DNA of 64,000 nt from Flavobacteriaceae bacterium PS02293 (GCA_029960045.1 JASCOV010000002.1:620001-684000), one strand, 5' to 3'. Counted from the stretch's first letter, positions 1 to 9,108 are shown. The notes: generated by a model not told the origin, from the letters alone. Translations and numbers: made by a program.

Positions 1-1104
1 AGTGTTTTAAAAGAATGGAAACTGTATTTGGAATTATTTGATGAAAAACCAAAATTGAAGGAACTTCATCTCGGTGGAGGAACTCCGACTTTCTTTTCTC
101 CGGAAAACTTGAGAACTCTTTTACAAGGAATTTTTGATACAGTAGAAATCGCTGAAAATCAAGAATTCAGTTTTGAAGGCCATCCGAATAATACAACCAA
201 AGATCATCTTCAGACTTTATTTGATCTTGGATTTACAAGAGTCAGTTTTGGCGTTCAAGACTATGACCCAAAAGTTCAGAAAGCAATCAACAGAATTCAA
301 CCTTTCGAAAATGTGAAAAACGTGACAGAATGGGCGAGGCAAATAGGATATAAAGGTATAAGCCACGATTTGATTTTCGGATTACCACATCAGACTTGGG
401 AAGCAACAGAATACACGATTAGAAAGACAATGGAACTGAAACCTGATCGTTTGGCATTCTATTCTTATGCACACGTTCCGTGGGTAAAAGGTGTTGGTCA
501 GCGTGGTTTTGACGAAAATGATTTGCCAAGTGGCGATGAAAAAAGAAGACTTTATGAAGACGGCAAAAAATTGTTGGAGGAATTAGGCTACATAGAAATT
601 GGGATGGATCATTTTGCTTTGGAACACGATGACCTTTATCAATCATTGATTCAGAACAAACTACACCGTAATTTTATGGGATACACTTCCAGTAAAACCC
701 AATTGATGGTTGGTTTGGGAATGTCCGCAATTTCAGATTCTTGGTATGCGTTTGCACAAAATGTAAAGACTGTTGAGGAATATCAAAAGTTGGTCGAAGA
801 AGGAGAAATTCCTGTTTTCCGAGGTCATATTTTGGATGATGAAGATTTGAAAATCAGAAAACATATTTTGAATCTGATGTGTCAATTAGAAACCAGTTGG
901 GATTTACAAAATTCTTTTCCTGAGATTGAAAATTCTTTAGAAAAATTAAGAGAAATGGAATCTGACGGATTAGTTGAAATCTTTGATAATAAAATAAAAA
1001 TCACAGAGAAAGGACGAGCATTCACAAGAAACGTAGCAATGGTTTTTGATCTCAGAATGTTGAGAAACAAACCGGAAACACGGATTTTTTCTATGACAAT
1101 ATGA
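1..1104 (+). CDS. hemN: Oxygen-independent coproporphyrinogen III oxidase, 5' end outside window
   Basis: Radical-SAM enzyme of heme synthesis that decarboxylates coproporphyrinogen III to protoporphyrinogen IX without oxygen. The reading frame is open from base 1, so this is the C-terminal part (about 367 codons). The family is usually about 450 residues, so roughly 85-90 residues are missing, including the CxxxCxxC cluster motif. Visible are the glycine-rich LGGGTPTFF segment, the FEGHPNNTT region, GVQDYDPKVQKAINRIQ and the HemN C-terminal domain. The end is intact. Assignment rests on family resemblance and is strong despite the truncation. Confidence 0.93.
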   Translation, partial: SVLKEWKLYLELFDEKPKLKELHLGGGTPTFFSPENLRTLLQGIFDTVEIAENQEFSFEGHPNNTTKDHLQTLFDLGFTRVSFGVQDYDPKVQKAINRIQPFENVKNVTEWARQIGYKGISHDLIFGLPHQTWEATEYTIRKTMELKPDRLAFYSYAHVPWVKGVGQRGFDENDLPSGDEKRRLYEDGKKLLEELGYIEIGMDHFALEHDDLYQSLIQNKLHRNFMGYTSSKTQLMVGLGMSAISDSWYAFAQNVKTVEEYQKLVEEGEIPVFRGHILDDEDLKIRKHILNLMCQLETSWDLQNSFPEIENSLEKLREMESDGLVEIFDNKIKITEKGRAFTRNVAMVFDLRMLRNKPETRIFSMTI

Positions 1105-1130
1105 TTTTATTTATATATTAAGTATTCATT

Positions 1131-1180
1131 TTGTCATTCCGTAGGAATCTAAATAGTTGAGATTCTTTCAGAATGACAAA
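1131..1180. repeat. Palindromic intergenic repeat, family TTTGTCATTCCG (copy 1)
   Basis: An imperfect inverted repeat with arms of about 18-20 bases (left arm TTGTCATTCCGTAGGAATCT) and a 9-base loop. Three arm positions differ. Related copies lie at 47523-47568 and 50746-50796. It occupies the gap between hemN and the hydrolase and argues against the upstream ATG at 1173, which falls inside the right arm. Confidence 0.8.
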
Positions 1181-1205
1181 TTTGCGTTTTAACAATTTTT
1201 CAAAT

Positions 1206-2036
1206 ATGAATTTGATCAAACAAAAAAATATCATCCTAAAAAGCGAAATGGAATTTTTAGCAGACGCTATTTTCCCTGAATCTGAAGATAAACTTCCACT
1301 TTTAATTTTTGTTCATGGCTACAAAGGTTACAAAGACTGGGGAACTTGGGAATTGATAGGAGAAAAGTTTGCAAAAGCTGGATTCTATTTTGTTAAATTC
1401 AATATGTCGCATAACGGAACTACACTTGAAGATCCAAATAACTTTGCTAACCTTGAAGCTTTTGGTCAAAATAATTTCTCGAAAGAATTAGCAGATTTGG
1501 AAATTGTGATTGATTATTTTAAAGTTCAAAAAGAAGTTGATTCTGAAAATATAACTTTAATAGGTCACAGCAGAGGTGGCGGCATTTCTGTTATCAAATC
1601 TTCAGAAAATAAAAACATTACCAAATTAATTACGCTCGCAAGTATATCCACACTTGACAGATTTCCAAAAAATGAAGATTTTGAAAACTGGAAAAATGAC
1701 GGAATCTATTTTATAGAGAATGCCAGAACGAAACAAAAAATGCCTCATTATTTTCAGTTTTTTGAAGATTACGAAAATAACAAGGAAAGATTTGATGTGA
1801 AAAAAGCTTGTGAAAATTTGACTATTCCTGCTTTATTTATTCACGGTTCCAAAGACGAATCTGTAACCATCGATCATTCGGAAAATCTTCATCAATGGAC
1901 AAAAGATTCTCAATTCAAAATTATAGAAAATACAGCTCATACTTTTGGTGCAAAAGAACCTTGGGAAAGCGATTCACTACCAAAAGAATTAGATGAAGTT
2001 GTAGAAATTTGTATTGATTTTATAAAGAAGAAGTAG
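1206..2036 (+). CDS. Alpha/beta hydrolase
   Basis: Probable cytoplasmic serine hydrolase of the dienelactone-hydrolase/acyl-peptidase type; the substrate cannot be told. It shows the oxyanion-hole region FVHGYKGYKDWGTW, the nucleophile elbow GHSRGGG, a late acidic segment GSKDESV and the catalytic-His candidate NTAHTFG. The start at 1206 (MNLIKQKN) is preferred because the in-frame ATG at 1173 is within an inverted repeat. No signal peptide is seen. It converges on the gene at 2040. Confidence 0.85.
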   Translation: MNLIKQKNIILKSEMEFLADAIFPESEDKLPLLIFVHGYKGYKDWGTWELIGEKFAKAGFYFVKFNMSHNGTTLEDPNNFANLEAFGQNNFSKELADLEIVIDYFKVQKEVDSENITLIGHSRGGGISVIKSSENKNITKLITLASISTLDRFPKNEDFENWKNDGIYFIENARTKQKMPHYFQFFEDYENNKERFDVKKACENLTIPALFIHGSKDESVTIDHSENLHQWTKDSQFKIIENTAHTFGAKEPWESDSLPKELDEVVEICIDFIKKK

Positions 2037-2039
2037 AAT

Positions 2040-2507
2040 TTATTTCTTCTTTTTGATCAGATTATTGTTCTCGATCCAACGTTTGCTGTTATTAATATCT
2101 TTCAGGTACCAGATATCGCTAGCGTTCATTATGTATAAACTGTAAACCAAAGGCATTGCTATCTGCTTGCCTTCCAAAAAATTAGCTCTTACAGAAACAG
2201 CATTTTTCTTTCTGATGTAGTCACCTGTGAAAATATTAGAAAAACTTTTGCCGTTAGATTTATCATCAATAAGTTCGATAAGTGTCAAAGTCCCATCTGT
2301 ATTGAATTCCAATACGTGACGTTCCGCGTGGTCTTCAAAATCTTCTACCAAGACAAACTTTTTGCCTTTAAGATCGTAGTTGGTAGCATCTTTCAATTTT
2401 TTTCCTTTTTGCTCAATTTTTTCAAGAATTTTATCGATGCCGGAAAAGTCTTGAGAATAAAAATAAACAGAAGAAATTAAACTTAGAAAGAGAAGTGCTT
2501 TTTTCAT
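2040..2507 (-). CDS. Small secreted protein of unknown function
   Basis: About 155 residues beginning MKKALLFLSLISSVYFYSQ, a typical Bacteroidota signal peptide cleaved after the S-Q. The rest is a small, lysine-rich domain with an aromatic middle and no recognised motif. ATG at 2507 is chosen over the codon at 2528 because it places the signal peptide at the N-terminus. It is convergent with the hydrolase and ends 3 bases from it. Divergent from the QueD-type gene. Confidence 0.7.
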   Translation of the reverse strand: MKKALLFLSLISSVYFYSQDFSGIDKILEKIEQKGKKLKDATNYDLKGKKFVLVEDFEDHAERHVLEFNTDGTLTLIELIDDKSNGKSFSNIFTGDYIRKKNAVSVRANFLEGKQIAMPLVYSLYIMNASDIWYLKDINNSKRWIENNNLIKKKK

Positions 2508-2596
2508 TATGTAGTTTGTGTTTTTCACTCACAAAAATAAGCATTCCTAAAGACGGCAACAAATCTTTAACTAAAATTATAAAACAGATTTTTAAT

Positions 2597-2604
2597 TATC
2601 TTTG
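2597..2604 (+). promoter_or_regulatory. -7 box (TATCTTTG) of the QueD-type gene
   Basis: Matches the Bacteroidota -7 consensus TAnnTTTG. Only four bases (CACT) separate it from the ATG at 2609, which implies a leaderless or nearly leaderless transcript. No good -33 TTG sits at the expected distance. Confidence 0.5.
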
Positions 2605-2608
2605 CACT

Positions 2609-3052
2609 ATGATACGAATTACCAAGATTTTCACTTTCGAGACTGCTCATGTACTTTATAATTATGATGGGAAATGCAAAAATATGCACGGACATTCCTA
2701 TAAATTATTCGTCACTGTAAAAGGAAATCCTATTAATGATCTTGATAATCACAAGAATGGAATGGTTGTAGATTTTGGTGATATCAAGAAGATTGTAAAA
2801 GAAGAGATTATTGATCTTTGGGATCATTCGGTTTTGGTAAATGGAGCTTCTCCTCATAAAAGTCTTGGTGAAAGTCTGCAAAATCAAGATCATAAAGTTA
2901 TTTTTTGTGATTATCAGCCGACTTGCGAAAATATGCTTTATGACATCGCTTCCAAAATCAAATCCAAACTTCCATCTGAAGTTCAACTTGCCTATCTCAA
3001 ACTTCACGAGACTGAAAATTCTTATGGAGAATGGTTGGCTGATGAGAACTAA
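2609..3052 (+). CDS. queD: 6-pyruvoyl-tetrahydropterin synthase / 6-carboxytetrahydropterin synthase family
   Basis: 147-residue enzyme of the QueD/PTPS fold, which converts 7,8-dihydroneopterin triphosphate into 6-carboxytetrahydropterin for queuosine, or into a related pterin. Zinc-binding histidines are visible in FETAHVL and in MHGHSY, the DHSVL segment matches the family, and the late Glu occurs in HETENSYGEW. The start at 2609 gives the family's usual length and N-terminus. QueD rather than a true PTPS is an inference from the bacterial setting; no other queuosine gene is in the window. Confidence 0.88.
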   Translation: MIRITKIFTFETAHVLYNYDGKCKNMHGHSYKLFVTVKGNPINDLDNHKNGMVVDFGDIKKIVKEEIIDLWDHSVLVNGASPHKSLGESLQNQDHKVIFCDYQPTCENMLYDIASKIKSKLPSEVQLAYLKLHETENSYGEWLADEN

Positions 3053-3095
3053 TTTGTATAATTAATAATTTTATTTTACTTTTTTTAATTATAAT

Positions 3096-3125
3096 TTGGT
3101 GTATTAATAAATTTTAATATTTTTG
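3096..3125 (+). promoter_or_regulatory. Bacteroidota-type promoter of the outer-membrane protein gene
   Basis: TTG at 3096-3098, a 19-base spacer and TATTTTTG at 3118-3125 match the consensus TTG-N19-TAnnTTTG. The predicted leader to the ATG at 3147 is short (about 15 bases). It is the best-formed promoter in the window. Confidence 0.75.
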
Positions 3126-3146
3126 CACCCTAAAATTAAACAAACT

Positions 3147-3782
3147 ATGAAAAAATTATTAGTTCTTGGTGCAGTTGCACTTTTTGGAGCAATGAATGCT
3201 CAAAAAAATACAATTTTGGTTGGCGGAAACATCTCTTACACAAATAGTAAGACAACCAGTAATGTATCAGGTTTCAGCACTGAAGGAAAAAGTGATGAGT
3301 TTTCTTTCAATCCTCAAGTTGGATATCAGTTTACAGATAATATTACAGCTGGGGTAAAGTTAGGTGTAGCTTCATCAAAAGTAACTGCAAATTATAGTGG
3401 TTTTGGTTACTCTGCGGATATCGAAACTAAAGAGAATTATTTCCAATATGGTGTTTTTGGAAGATATACAATACCTTTAAATGAAACATTTGCTGTTTTT
3501 GGAGAGTTAGATGTTTTTGCTGCTAACGGTAAAACTACAACTCCTAATACATCTGGGCCAGTAATTACTTATTCAGAATCTAAAACAACAGGTTTTGGTG
3601 TATTGTTTACTCCAAATCTATTCATTAATTTCAAGAATTCTTTTGGACTTAATTTTAATATTGGAGGATTAGGTTACACGAATAGTAAAGTAAAAGATTC
3701 TGATATCAAAACTAATCAATTTGGTTTCGAATTTGGAAAAGGTATTACTGTAGGAATTTCTAAAAACTTTGGTGGGAAATAA
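3147..3782 (+). CDS. Outer-membrane beta-barrel protein
   Basis: 211 residues with the signal peptide MKKLLVLGAVALFGAMNAQ, followed by alternating hydrophobic/polar strands rich in Gly, Asn, Thr and aromatic residues (for example FSFNPQVGYQF and YFQYGVFGRYTIPL). This is the pattern of the OprW/OmpA-like eight-strand barrel family common in flavobacteria, with a final strand ending in F-G-G-K. The start at 3147 fits the signal peptide. It has its own promoter and a strong terminator, so it is probably monocistronic and well expressed. Specific function unknown. Confidence 0.82.
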   Translation: MKKLLVLGAVALFGAMNAQKNTILVGGNISYTNSKTTSNVSGFSTEGKSDEFSFNPQVGYQFTDNITAGVKLGVASSKVTANYSGFGYSADIETKENYFQYGVFGRYTIPLNETFAVFGELDVFAANGKTTTPNTSGPVITYSESKTTGFGVLFTPNLFINFKNSFGLNFNIGGLGYTNSKVKDSDIKTNQFGFEFGKGITVGISKNFGGK

Positions 3783-3806
3783 TTTCTAACCAAACGTATA
3801 AAAAAC

Positions 3807-3838
3807 AAAAACCGTCAGAATTTTCTGACGGTTTTTTT
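3807..3838. terminator. Bidirectional intrinsic terminator
   Basis: Stem AAACCGTCAGAA / TTCTGACGGTTT with T runs on both strands, placed between two convergent genes. The stop codon of the leftward gene overlaps its T tract. Confidence 0.9.
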
Positions 3839-5033
3839 AATTTGGGTAGACAATATATTTTTGTCTTATTTTTTCAAAGTTTTCCAAATCTTTTTTCCAG
3901 CTTTCTTTGATTTCCTTTTCAGATTTTCCGGCGATTATTTGTTTTCTCAGTTCATCACTTCCGGCAAGTGTATCAAAGAAGAGATTTTTTAGGAAAAAAT
4001 CCTGTTCTGGATTTTTGTAATCTTTGTAAGATTTTAAGAGCCATTCAAGATTCAAACTTCGTAAATCTTTGGAATAGTTGCTTAGGTTTTCTCCATAGCA
4101 TAATTTGCCGTTCAGGAAAGGATCTTTTGCACCTGCAGTTGGTTTTGGTGTGAATTGATAGCTGAAATTTTTTGTCCACGGACTTCCATAGATTTGAAAA
4201 GGTAAATCTGTTCCTCGTCCTACAGAAACCTGAGTGCCTTCAAAGAAACAAAGACTTGGATAGAGATTAATTGATTTGTCATTTGGAAGATTTGGCGAAG
4301 GTTTATCAGAAACTCCGTAACGTTTCTGCTTGTGATAATTGAGCATTGGAATCACAGTGTATTTTGCCTGAATTCCATTTTTTAGCCACTTTTCACCATT
4401 TACCATTTTACCATATTCACCAATTGTAAGTCCGTAAACTACGGGAACATTATGCAAACCGACAAAGCTTTTCCATTTGTCTTTTAACATTGGCCCATCT
4501 GTGTAGCCATCGTGAGGATTTGGTCTGTCGAGAACAATTACTTCAATATTATTTTCAGCCGCTGCTTCCATGATATAAGACAATGTCGAAATATAAGTGT
4601 AAAATCTAACGCCAACATCCTGAATATCAAATAAAATAACATCAGCGCCTTTCAGATATTCTGCTTTTGGTTTTTTGTTGTCGCCATAAAGTGAAACGAT
4701 TGGTAATCCTGTTTTTGTATCTACACCGCTTTTTACGTGTTCGCCGGCATCAGCAGTTCCGCGGAAACCGTGTTCGGGAGCGAAGATGGATTTGATTTTA
4801 ATATTATTTTCAACCAAAAAATCAACCAAATGTTTTTTGTCTTTTAAGAGACTGGTCTGGTTGGCAGCAACAATCACATTTTTACCCTTCAAAAGCGGAA
4901 TATAAAGTTCCGGTCTGTCAGCAGCAGTTGCGAAACAGTCTTTTGAAGAATTCTGAGCTTTTATAAATGGGATTGAACTAAAATAAATTAGCAGGATAAA
5001 AACTAAAGTTTTATTTTTGAGGCTTAAAATCAT
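3837..5033 (-). CDS. namZ: Exo-beta-N-acetylmuramidase NamZ-like (DUF1343)
   Basis: Secreted or envelope-anchored protein of 398 residues. The DUF1343 family includes NamZ enzymes that remove terminal N-acetylmuramic acid from muropeptides. An N-terminal hydrophobic signal (MILSLKNKTLVFILLIYFSS) precedes conserved blocks VIVAANQTSLL, APEHGFRG, SLYGDNKKP, DIQDVGVRFYTYISTL and DRPNPH. The start at 5033 gives the signal peptide; extension to 5090 would only add sequence overlapping the neighbour. The start codon lies five bases from the proposed start of the divergent permease, so the two 5' ends are practically shared. The peptidoglycan-recycling role is inferred from characterised family members. 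Confidence 0.85.
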   Translation of the reverse strand: MILSLKNKTLVFILLIYFSSIPFIKAQNSSKDCFATAADRPELYIPLLKGKNVIVAANQTSLLKDKKHLVDFLVENNIKIKSIFAPEHGFRGTADAGEHVKSGVDTKTGLPIVSLYGDNKKPKAEYLKGADVILFDIQDVGVRFYTYISTLSYIMEAAAENNIEVIVLDRPNPHDGYTDGPMLKDKWKSFVGLHNVPVVYGLTIGEYGKMVNGEKWLKNGIQAKYTVIPMLNYHKQKRYGVSDKPSPNLPNDKSINLYPSLCFFEGTQVSVGRGTDLPFQIYGSPWTKNFSYQFTPKPTAGAKDPFLNGKLCYGENLSNYSKDLRSLNLEWLLKSYKDYKNPEQDFFLKNLFFDTLAGSDELRKQIIAGKSEKEIKESWKKDLENFEKIRQKYIVYPN

Positions 5034-5037
5034 TGAT

Positions 5038-6267
5038 TTGAATTTTCCGTTATATTTCTCGAAAAAGATAGCGTTTTCCAAAGATAACAAAAATAATCTC
5101 TCGAAAGTGATTGTCTATATTGGTAGGCTTTCCGTGGCATTAGGCATTATTGTTTCTTTGATTACGATTTCCACAGGTCTTGGTTCTAAGAAAGCAATTG
5201 AAGACAGGATTTCCAATTTTAGCGGAGATATTTCTGTAAAATCCACACGTTCCAACTCTTCCTACAATTCATCGGTTTTGGAAACTAAAGGTTTGGATAT
5301 TAATGCCGTAAAACAAATTCCAGGTGTTGCTGGTTTACAGTCTTACGCTTCTGTTAGTGGAATTTTAAGAACCGAAACCAACTTTGCAGGAATTATATTA
5401 AAAGGCGTTGGAAAAGACTTTGATAAAGCCAGATTTCAGCCGTTTATGATTGCCGGTTCTATTCCGGATTTTAAGGAAGACGGTTATAATAATGAAATCA
5501 TTCTGTCAGAAAAAATTGCTAACGATCTTTCATTAAAAGCCAACGACAGCATTGTTACCATTTTTTCAAAAGAAGACCAAAAACCGATTTATAGAAAATT
5601 TTTGGTTAAAGGAATTTATAAAACCGACATCAAACTTGTTGACGATCTCTACATCATTGGCGATATCAATCACGTTCGGAAAGTGATGAATATGGACGAG
5701 AAGCAAGTTGGTGGATTGGATATTTTTCTGGATGATACAGACAAAATCGATGAGGTTTTCCCTGAAATCGAAAAATATATCGGCTATAAAAATTATGCTG
5801 AAAAAGTAACTGAAAAATATCCTCAAATATTAGATTGGATTAATATTTTCAACCAAAATATTTCGCTGATAATTACAATAATGCTTTTGGTTGTCGTTAT
5901 CAATATCGTGATGGTTTTATTGATTTTAATTATCGAAAGAACCAACTCAATAGGTGTTTTGAAAACAATGGGAGCTTCAAACGCACAAATCAGATCGATT
6001 TTTATTAATTATACTTTACTGATTATGATTCCAGGATTATTGGCAGGAAATGTGATTGGAATAGGATTATTATTAATTCAAAAATATACAGGATTTATAA
6101 AATTGGATCCCGAGAATTATTTTATCAGCAAAGTTCCGGTAGATCTGAATCCGGTTTATATTATAGCAGTGTCGGTTGGAATATTTATCGTTTCCGGAAT
6201 AGCGATGATCTTGCCAAGTTATTTGATCAGTAAGATTTCGCCGGTAAGAGCAATCAAGTACAGTTAA
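5038..6267 (+). CDS. ABC transporter permease of the LolC/LolE-FtsX type
   Basis: About 409 residues with four predicted membrane segments: one near residues 30-50 (VALGIIVSLITISTGLG), then a large extracytoplasmic domain, then three near 275-400. The C-terminus has the FtsX signature SIGVLKTMGAS and ends SPVRAIKYS. Family members usually begin M-N-F-P-L-Y, which points to the TTG at 5038 as start; a further TTG exists at 5017. In lipoprotein-release systems it works with an ATPase, which is not adjacent here. Substrate inferred only from family. Confidence 0.85.
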   Translation: MNFPLYFSKKIAFSKDNKNNLSKVIVYIGRLSVALGIIVSLITISTGLGSKKAIEDRISNFSGDISVKSTRSNSSYNSSVLETKGLDINAVKQIPGVAGLQSYASVSGILRTETNFAGIILKGVGKDFDKARFQPFMIAGSIPDFKEDGYNNEIILSEKIANDLSLKANDSIVTIFSKEDQKPIYRKFLVKGIYKTDIKLVDDLYIIGDINHVRKVMNMDEKQVGGLDIFLDDTDKIDEVFPEIEKYIGYKNYAEKVTEKYPQILDWINIFNQNISLIITIMLLVVVINIVMVLLILIIERTNSIGVLKTMGASNAQIRSIFINYTLLIMIPGLLAGNVIGIGLLLIQKYTGFIKLDPENYFISKVPVDLNPVYIIAVSVGIFIVSGIAMILPSYLISKISPVRAIKYS

Positions 6268-6305
6268 TTTATTATTGTAAATTAATGGCCTCAAAATAAA
6301 CATAA

Positions 6306-6911
6306 ATGATATTAAAAAACCTCAATTATCCTCTTGATTTTAAATTTAAAATAAGCACTATTTCCAGTGATTTTAATATTACTGATAAAAATGGAAATTA
6401 TGTAGCTTATGTTCGTGAGAAAATATTCAAGCTAAAAGATGATGTCATTGTTTATAATAATGAATCAAAATCTCAGGAACTTTTCAGAATAAAAGCGAAC
6501 CAATGGATCGATTTCAACGCTTCTTTTTCGATAACTGATCTTGTTAATAAAAGAAATTTCGGACGACTTGCCAGAAAAGGAATGCGTTCTCTATGGAAAT
6601 CGCAATATGATATTATTGACGAAAATGATCAGACGAAATATCAGATTAACGAGGATAATGGCTGGATAAAAGTATTTGACGGAATGGTAAGCGAAATTCC
6701 GATTGTAGGAATGTTTACAGGATATTTTCTGAATCCATCATACACGGTGAGAGATAATGCAGGAAAAGAATACTTCAGATTGAAAAAAATGCCTTCATTG
6801 ATTGGAAGAAGATTCCAACTGGAAAGATTAATTGACATTAATGATGAAGATGAGTCTTTGGTTGTATTGAGTTTTCTGATGATGGTACTTTTGGAGAGAG
6901 CGAGAGGATAA
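6306..6911 (+). CDS. LURP-one-related (scramblase-like fold) protein
   Basis: 201 residues. The repeated beta-strand pattern 'DFNITDKNGNYVAYVREKIF ... VYNNESKSQELFRI' matches the LURP-one/Tubby-C-like fold, a 12-strand barrel found in plant defence proteins and bacterial proteins of unknown role. No signal peptide or catalytic motif is seen. It starts 38 bases after the permease and ends 39 before the next gene, so it may be cotranscribed. Function unknown. Confidence 0.7.
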   Translation: MILKNLNYPLDFKFKISTISSDFNITDKNGNYVAYVREKIFKLKDDVIVYNNESKSQELFRIKANQWIDFNASFSITDLVNKRNFGRLARKGMRSLWKSQYDIIDENDQTKYQINEDNGWIKVFDGMVSEIPIVGMFTGYFLNPSYTVRDNAGKEYFRLKKMPSLIGRRFQLERLIDINDEDESLVVLSFLMMVLLERARG

Positions 6912-6950
6912 AAATTCATCTTTTTGAATCAAAATTGAAAAAATTAAAAT

Positions 6951-7931
6951 ATGAAATATTACAATAACATAGTTGAAACAATCGGTAACACACCGCTAGT
7001 CAAAATAAACAGAGTTTTGGGAGAGGATTTCCCGGCTTTGGTTTTGGCAAAAGTAGAAACTACAAATCCAGGAAATTCTGTAAAAGACAGAATGGCTCTG
7101 AAAATGATAGAAGATGCCGAGAAAGACGGACGTTTGAAACCCGGCGGAACAATCATAGAAGGAACTTCCGGAAATACAGGAATGGGTTTAGCACTTGTTG
7201 CGATCCAAAAAGGTTACAAATGTATCTTCGTGACCAATGCAAAACAGTCCAAAGAAAAATGTGACATTCTACGTGCTGTTGGAGCAGAAGTAATTGTTTG
7301 CCCTACAGATGTAAAACCAACAGATCCACGTTCATATTATTCAGTTTCAAAAAGACTGGCAACTGAGACAGAAAATGGTTGGTACGTAAACCAATACGAC
7401 AATCTTTCTAACAGACAGGCACATTACGAAAGTACAGCTCCCGAAATTTGGGAACAAACCGAAGGGAAACTCACACACTTTGTAGCCGGAGCCGGAACAG
7501 GCGGAACGGTAACAGGTTGCGGAACATTCTTCAAAGAGAAAAATAAAGATATCAAAGTGATTGGTGTAGATACTTACGGATCAATCTTGAAAGAGATTCA
7601 CGAAACTGGAGAAATCCATTTAAATCACGCTTACACTTATATCACAGAAGGAATTGGAGAAGATATTCTTCCGGAAAATTATGATATGAGCGTCATCGAT
7701 CATTTTGAGAAAGTAACGGACAAAGACGGTGCAATCTATGCAAGAAGACTGGCAAAAGAAGAAGGGATTTTCTGTGGTTATTCTGCAGGAAGCGCGATGT
7801 CTGCATTGGTTCAGATGAAAGATCAGTTTACAAAAGATGATATTATTGTTGTACTTCTTCATGATCACGGTTCTCGTTATGTTGGAAAAATCTACAACGA
7901 CGAGTGGATGAAAGAAATGGGCTGGCTCTAA
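6951..7931 (+). CDS. PLP-dependent cystathionine beta-synthase / cysteine synthase family enzyme
   Basis: 326-residue fold-type II PLP enzyme. The Schiff-base lysine is in NPGNSVKDRM, the Ser/Thr loop in GTSGNTGMGLA, the phosphate-binding loop in GAGTGGTVTG, and a late motif is GYSAGSAMSA. Several segments (SYYSVSKRLA, QYDNLSNRQAHYES, VIGVDTYGSIL) resemble the catalytic core of cystathionine beta-synthase more than CysK, and the regulatory CBS domains are absent. It therefore uses serine or acetylserine with homocysteine or sulfide; the exact reaction is not decidable from sequence. Confidence 0.88.
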   Translation: MKYYNNIVETIGNTPLVKINRVLGEDFPALVLAKVETTNPGNSVKDRMALKMIEDAEKDGRLKPGGTIIEGTSGNTGMGLALVAIQKGYKCIFVTNAKQSKEKCDILRAVGAEVIVCPTDVKPTDPRSYYSVSKRLATETENGWYVNQYDNLSNRQAHYESTAPEIWEQTEGKLTHFVAGAGTGGTVTGCGTFFKEKNKDIKVIGVDTYGSILKEIHETGEIHLNHAYTYITEGIGEDILPENYDMSVIDHFEKVTDKDGAIYARRLAKEEGIFCGYSAGSAMSALVQMKDQFTKDDIIVVLLHDHGSRYVGKIYNDEWMKEMGWL

Positions 7932-7952
7932 GTAATTAAAAAATTAATAAAT

Positions 7953-7983
7953 AAAACGTTGTCTTTGAACAGCGTTTTTTTAT
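7953..7983. terminator. Intrinsic terminator
   Basis: Ten-base-pair stem AAAACGTTGT / ACAGCGTTTT with one G-T pair, loop CTTTGA, then a T run. It separates two convergent genes. Confidence 0.85.
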
Positions 7984-7995
7984 TTAAACTTAGCT

Positions 7996-9018
7996 TCAGA
8001 TCATTTGAGATAAGATCTCACTTGTAGAATTAAAACTTAAATTTTTGTAGGACTGTCCGCACCAGAGGTTCAGAAAATCATTATAGTTCTGTTCTTTTGC
8101 GATTTGTCTAAAATGATGGGTTAATTGGTTCTGGTAAGGGAAAGGTAAAACGAAATCTGAGTTTTCAAAGATCTCTGTAAATTTGTTTTTTAGTCCTCTC
8201 GCATATCTCCCGGAAAAGCTTTTGATCAGAATGATCTCGTTTTCTTCTATTTGCTGCAATCTTTGTTTTTGAATAGGTGTTAATGCACTTTCTTTCGAAC
8301 ACAGTAAAGCTGTTCCCATTTGAACGAAATCTGCTCCAATCGTCTTGGCAGCCAATACACTATTTTTATCATTAATTCCACCAGCATAAATTAAAGGTTT
8401 ATCAGATAATTTTCTGATATTTTGAAGCAGAGAAAATCCTCCAATTTTAGAAATTTTGTCCGGCTGAAAACTTCCTCTATGACCGCCGGCTTCTATCCCT
8501 TGTACACAGATCATATCGATGTCTTTTTCTATCAGTATGTTGGCTTCTGCTTCATTGGTGCAGGTTCCGATGAGTGTTACATTTTGATTTTTCAAAGTTT
8601 CAATAGAGTGGTCATCCAAATTCCCGAATGTAAAACTCAATATTTTGATATTCTCATCCAATACGGCCTGAATTCTTTCGTGATAATGTGCAGGCCTTGC
8701 TGCATTTATGTCAGGAAAATTAGTATTGAATCCTAAATCTGCCGATAAATCCTGTAGTCTGCTCTTTACTTTATCATATTTTATTTTGAGATCCTCTGTA
8801 ATTTCAGGAATGTCATAAATAAAAATATTGACTGCGAAATTTTGACTGGTTATTTCCTTGCATTTTTGTATCAATTCAACGGATTGTTTGTAATTATAAT
8901 CACCAAGGGGCAAAGATCCCAAGCATCCGGCTGCATTTGCGGCGTTTACCATTTCGGGTGTGGTGACGCCCAGCATAGGTGCTTGAATAATAGGATGATT
9001 TATGTTAATTTGATTCAT
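7996..9018 (-). CDS. Nitronate monooxygenase
   Basis: 340-residue FMN enzyme of the 2-nitropropane dioxygenase family (TIM barrel), which oxidises toxic nitronates. Visible are the N-terminal HPIIQAPMLG, the segment VQGIEAGGHRGSF with the catalytic-His context, PLIYAGGIND for phosphate binding, and GADFVQMGTALL. ATG at 9018 is chosen because the apparent extension to 9027 uses a TTG. Some members act on other substrates. Confidence 0.9.
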   Translation of the reverse strand: MNQININHPIIQAPMLGVTTPEMVNAANAAGCLGSLPLGDYNYKQSVELIQKCKEITSQNFAVNIFIYDIPEITEDLKIKYDKVKSRLQDLSADLGFNTNFPDINAARPAHYHERIQAVLDENIKILSFTFGNLDDHSIETLKNQNVTLIGTCTNEAEANILIEKDIDMICVQGIEAGGHRGSFQPDKISKIGGFSLLQNIRKLSDKPLIYAGGINDKNSVLAAKTIGADFVQMGTALLCSKESALTPIQKQRLQQIEENEIILIKSFSGRYARGLKNKFTEIFENSDFVLPFPYQNQLTHHFRQIAKEQNYNDFLNLWCGQSYKNLSFNSTSEILSQMI

Positions 9019-9108
9019 GCTTAACAATTTTAGAATTACTATTAATTCAAATTAATTTCATCTAATGCATATTGGAAATTTAAAACTAGATGATTATTTA
9101 TTAGAATG

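Noticed and set aside
1173..1205. Upstream start of the alpha/beta hydrolase
   Set aside because: It falls in the right arm of an inverted repeat; the ATG at 1206 fits the domain.
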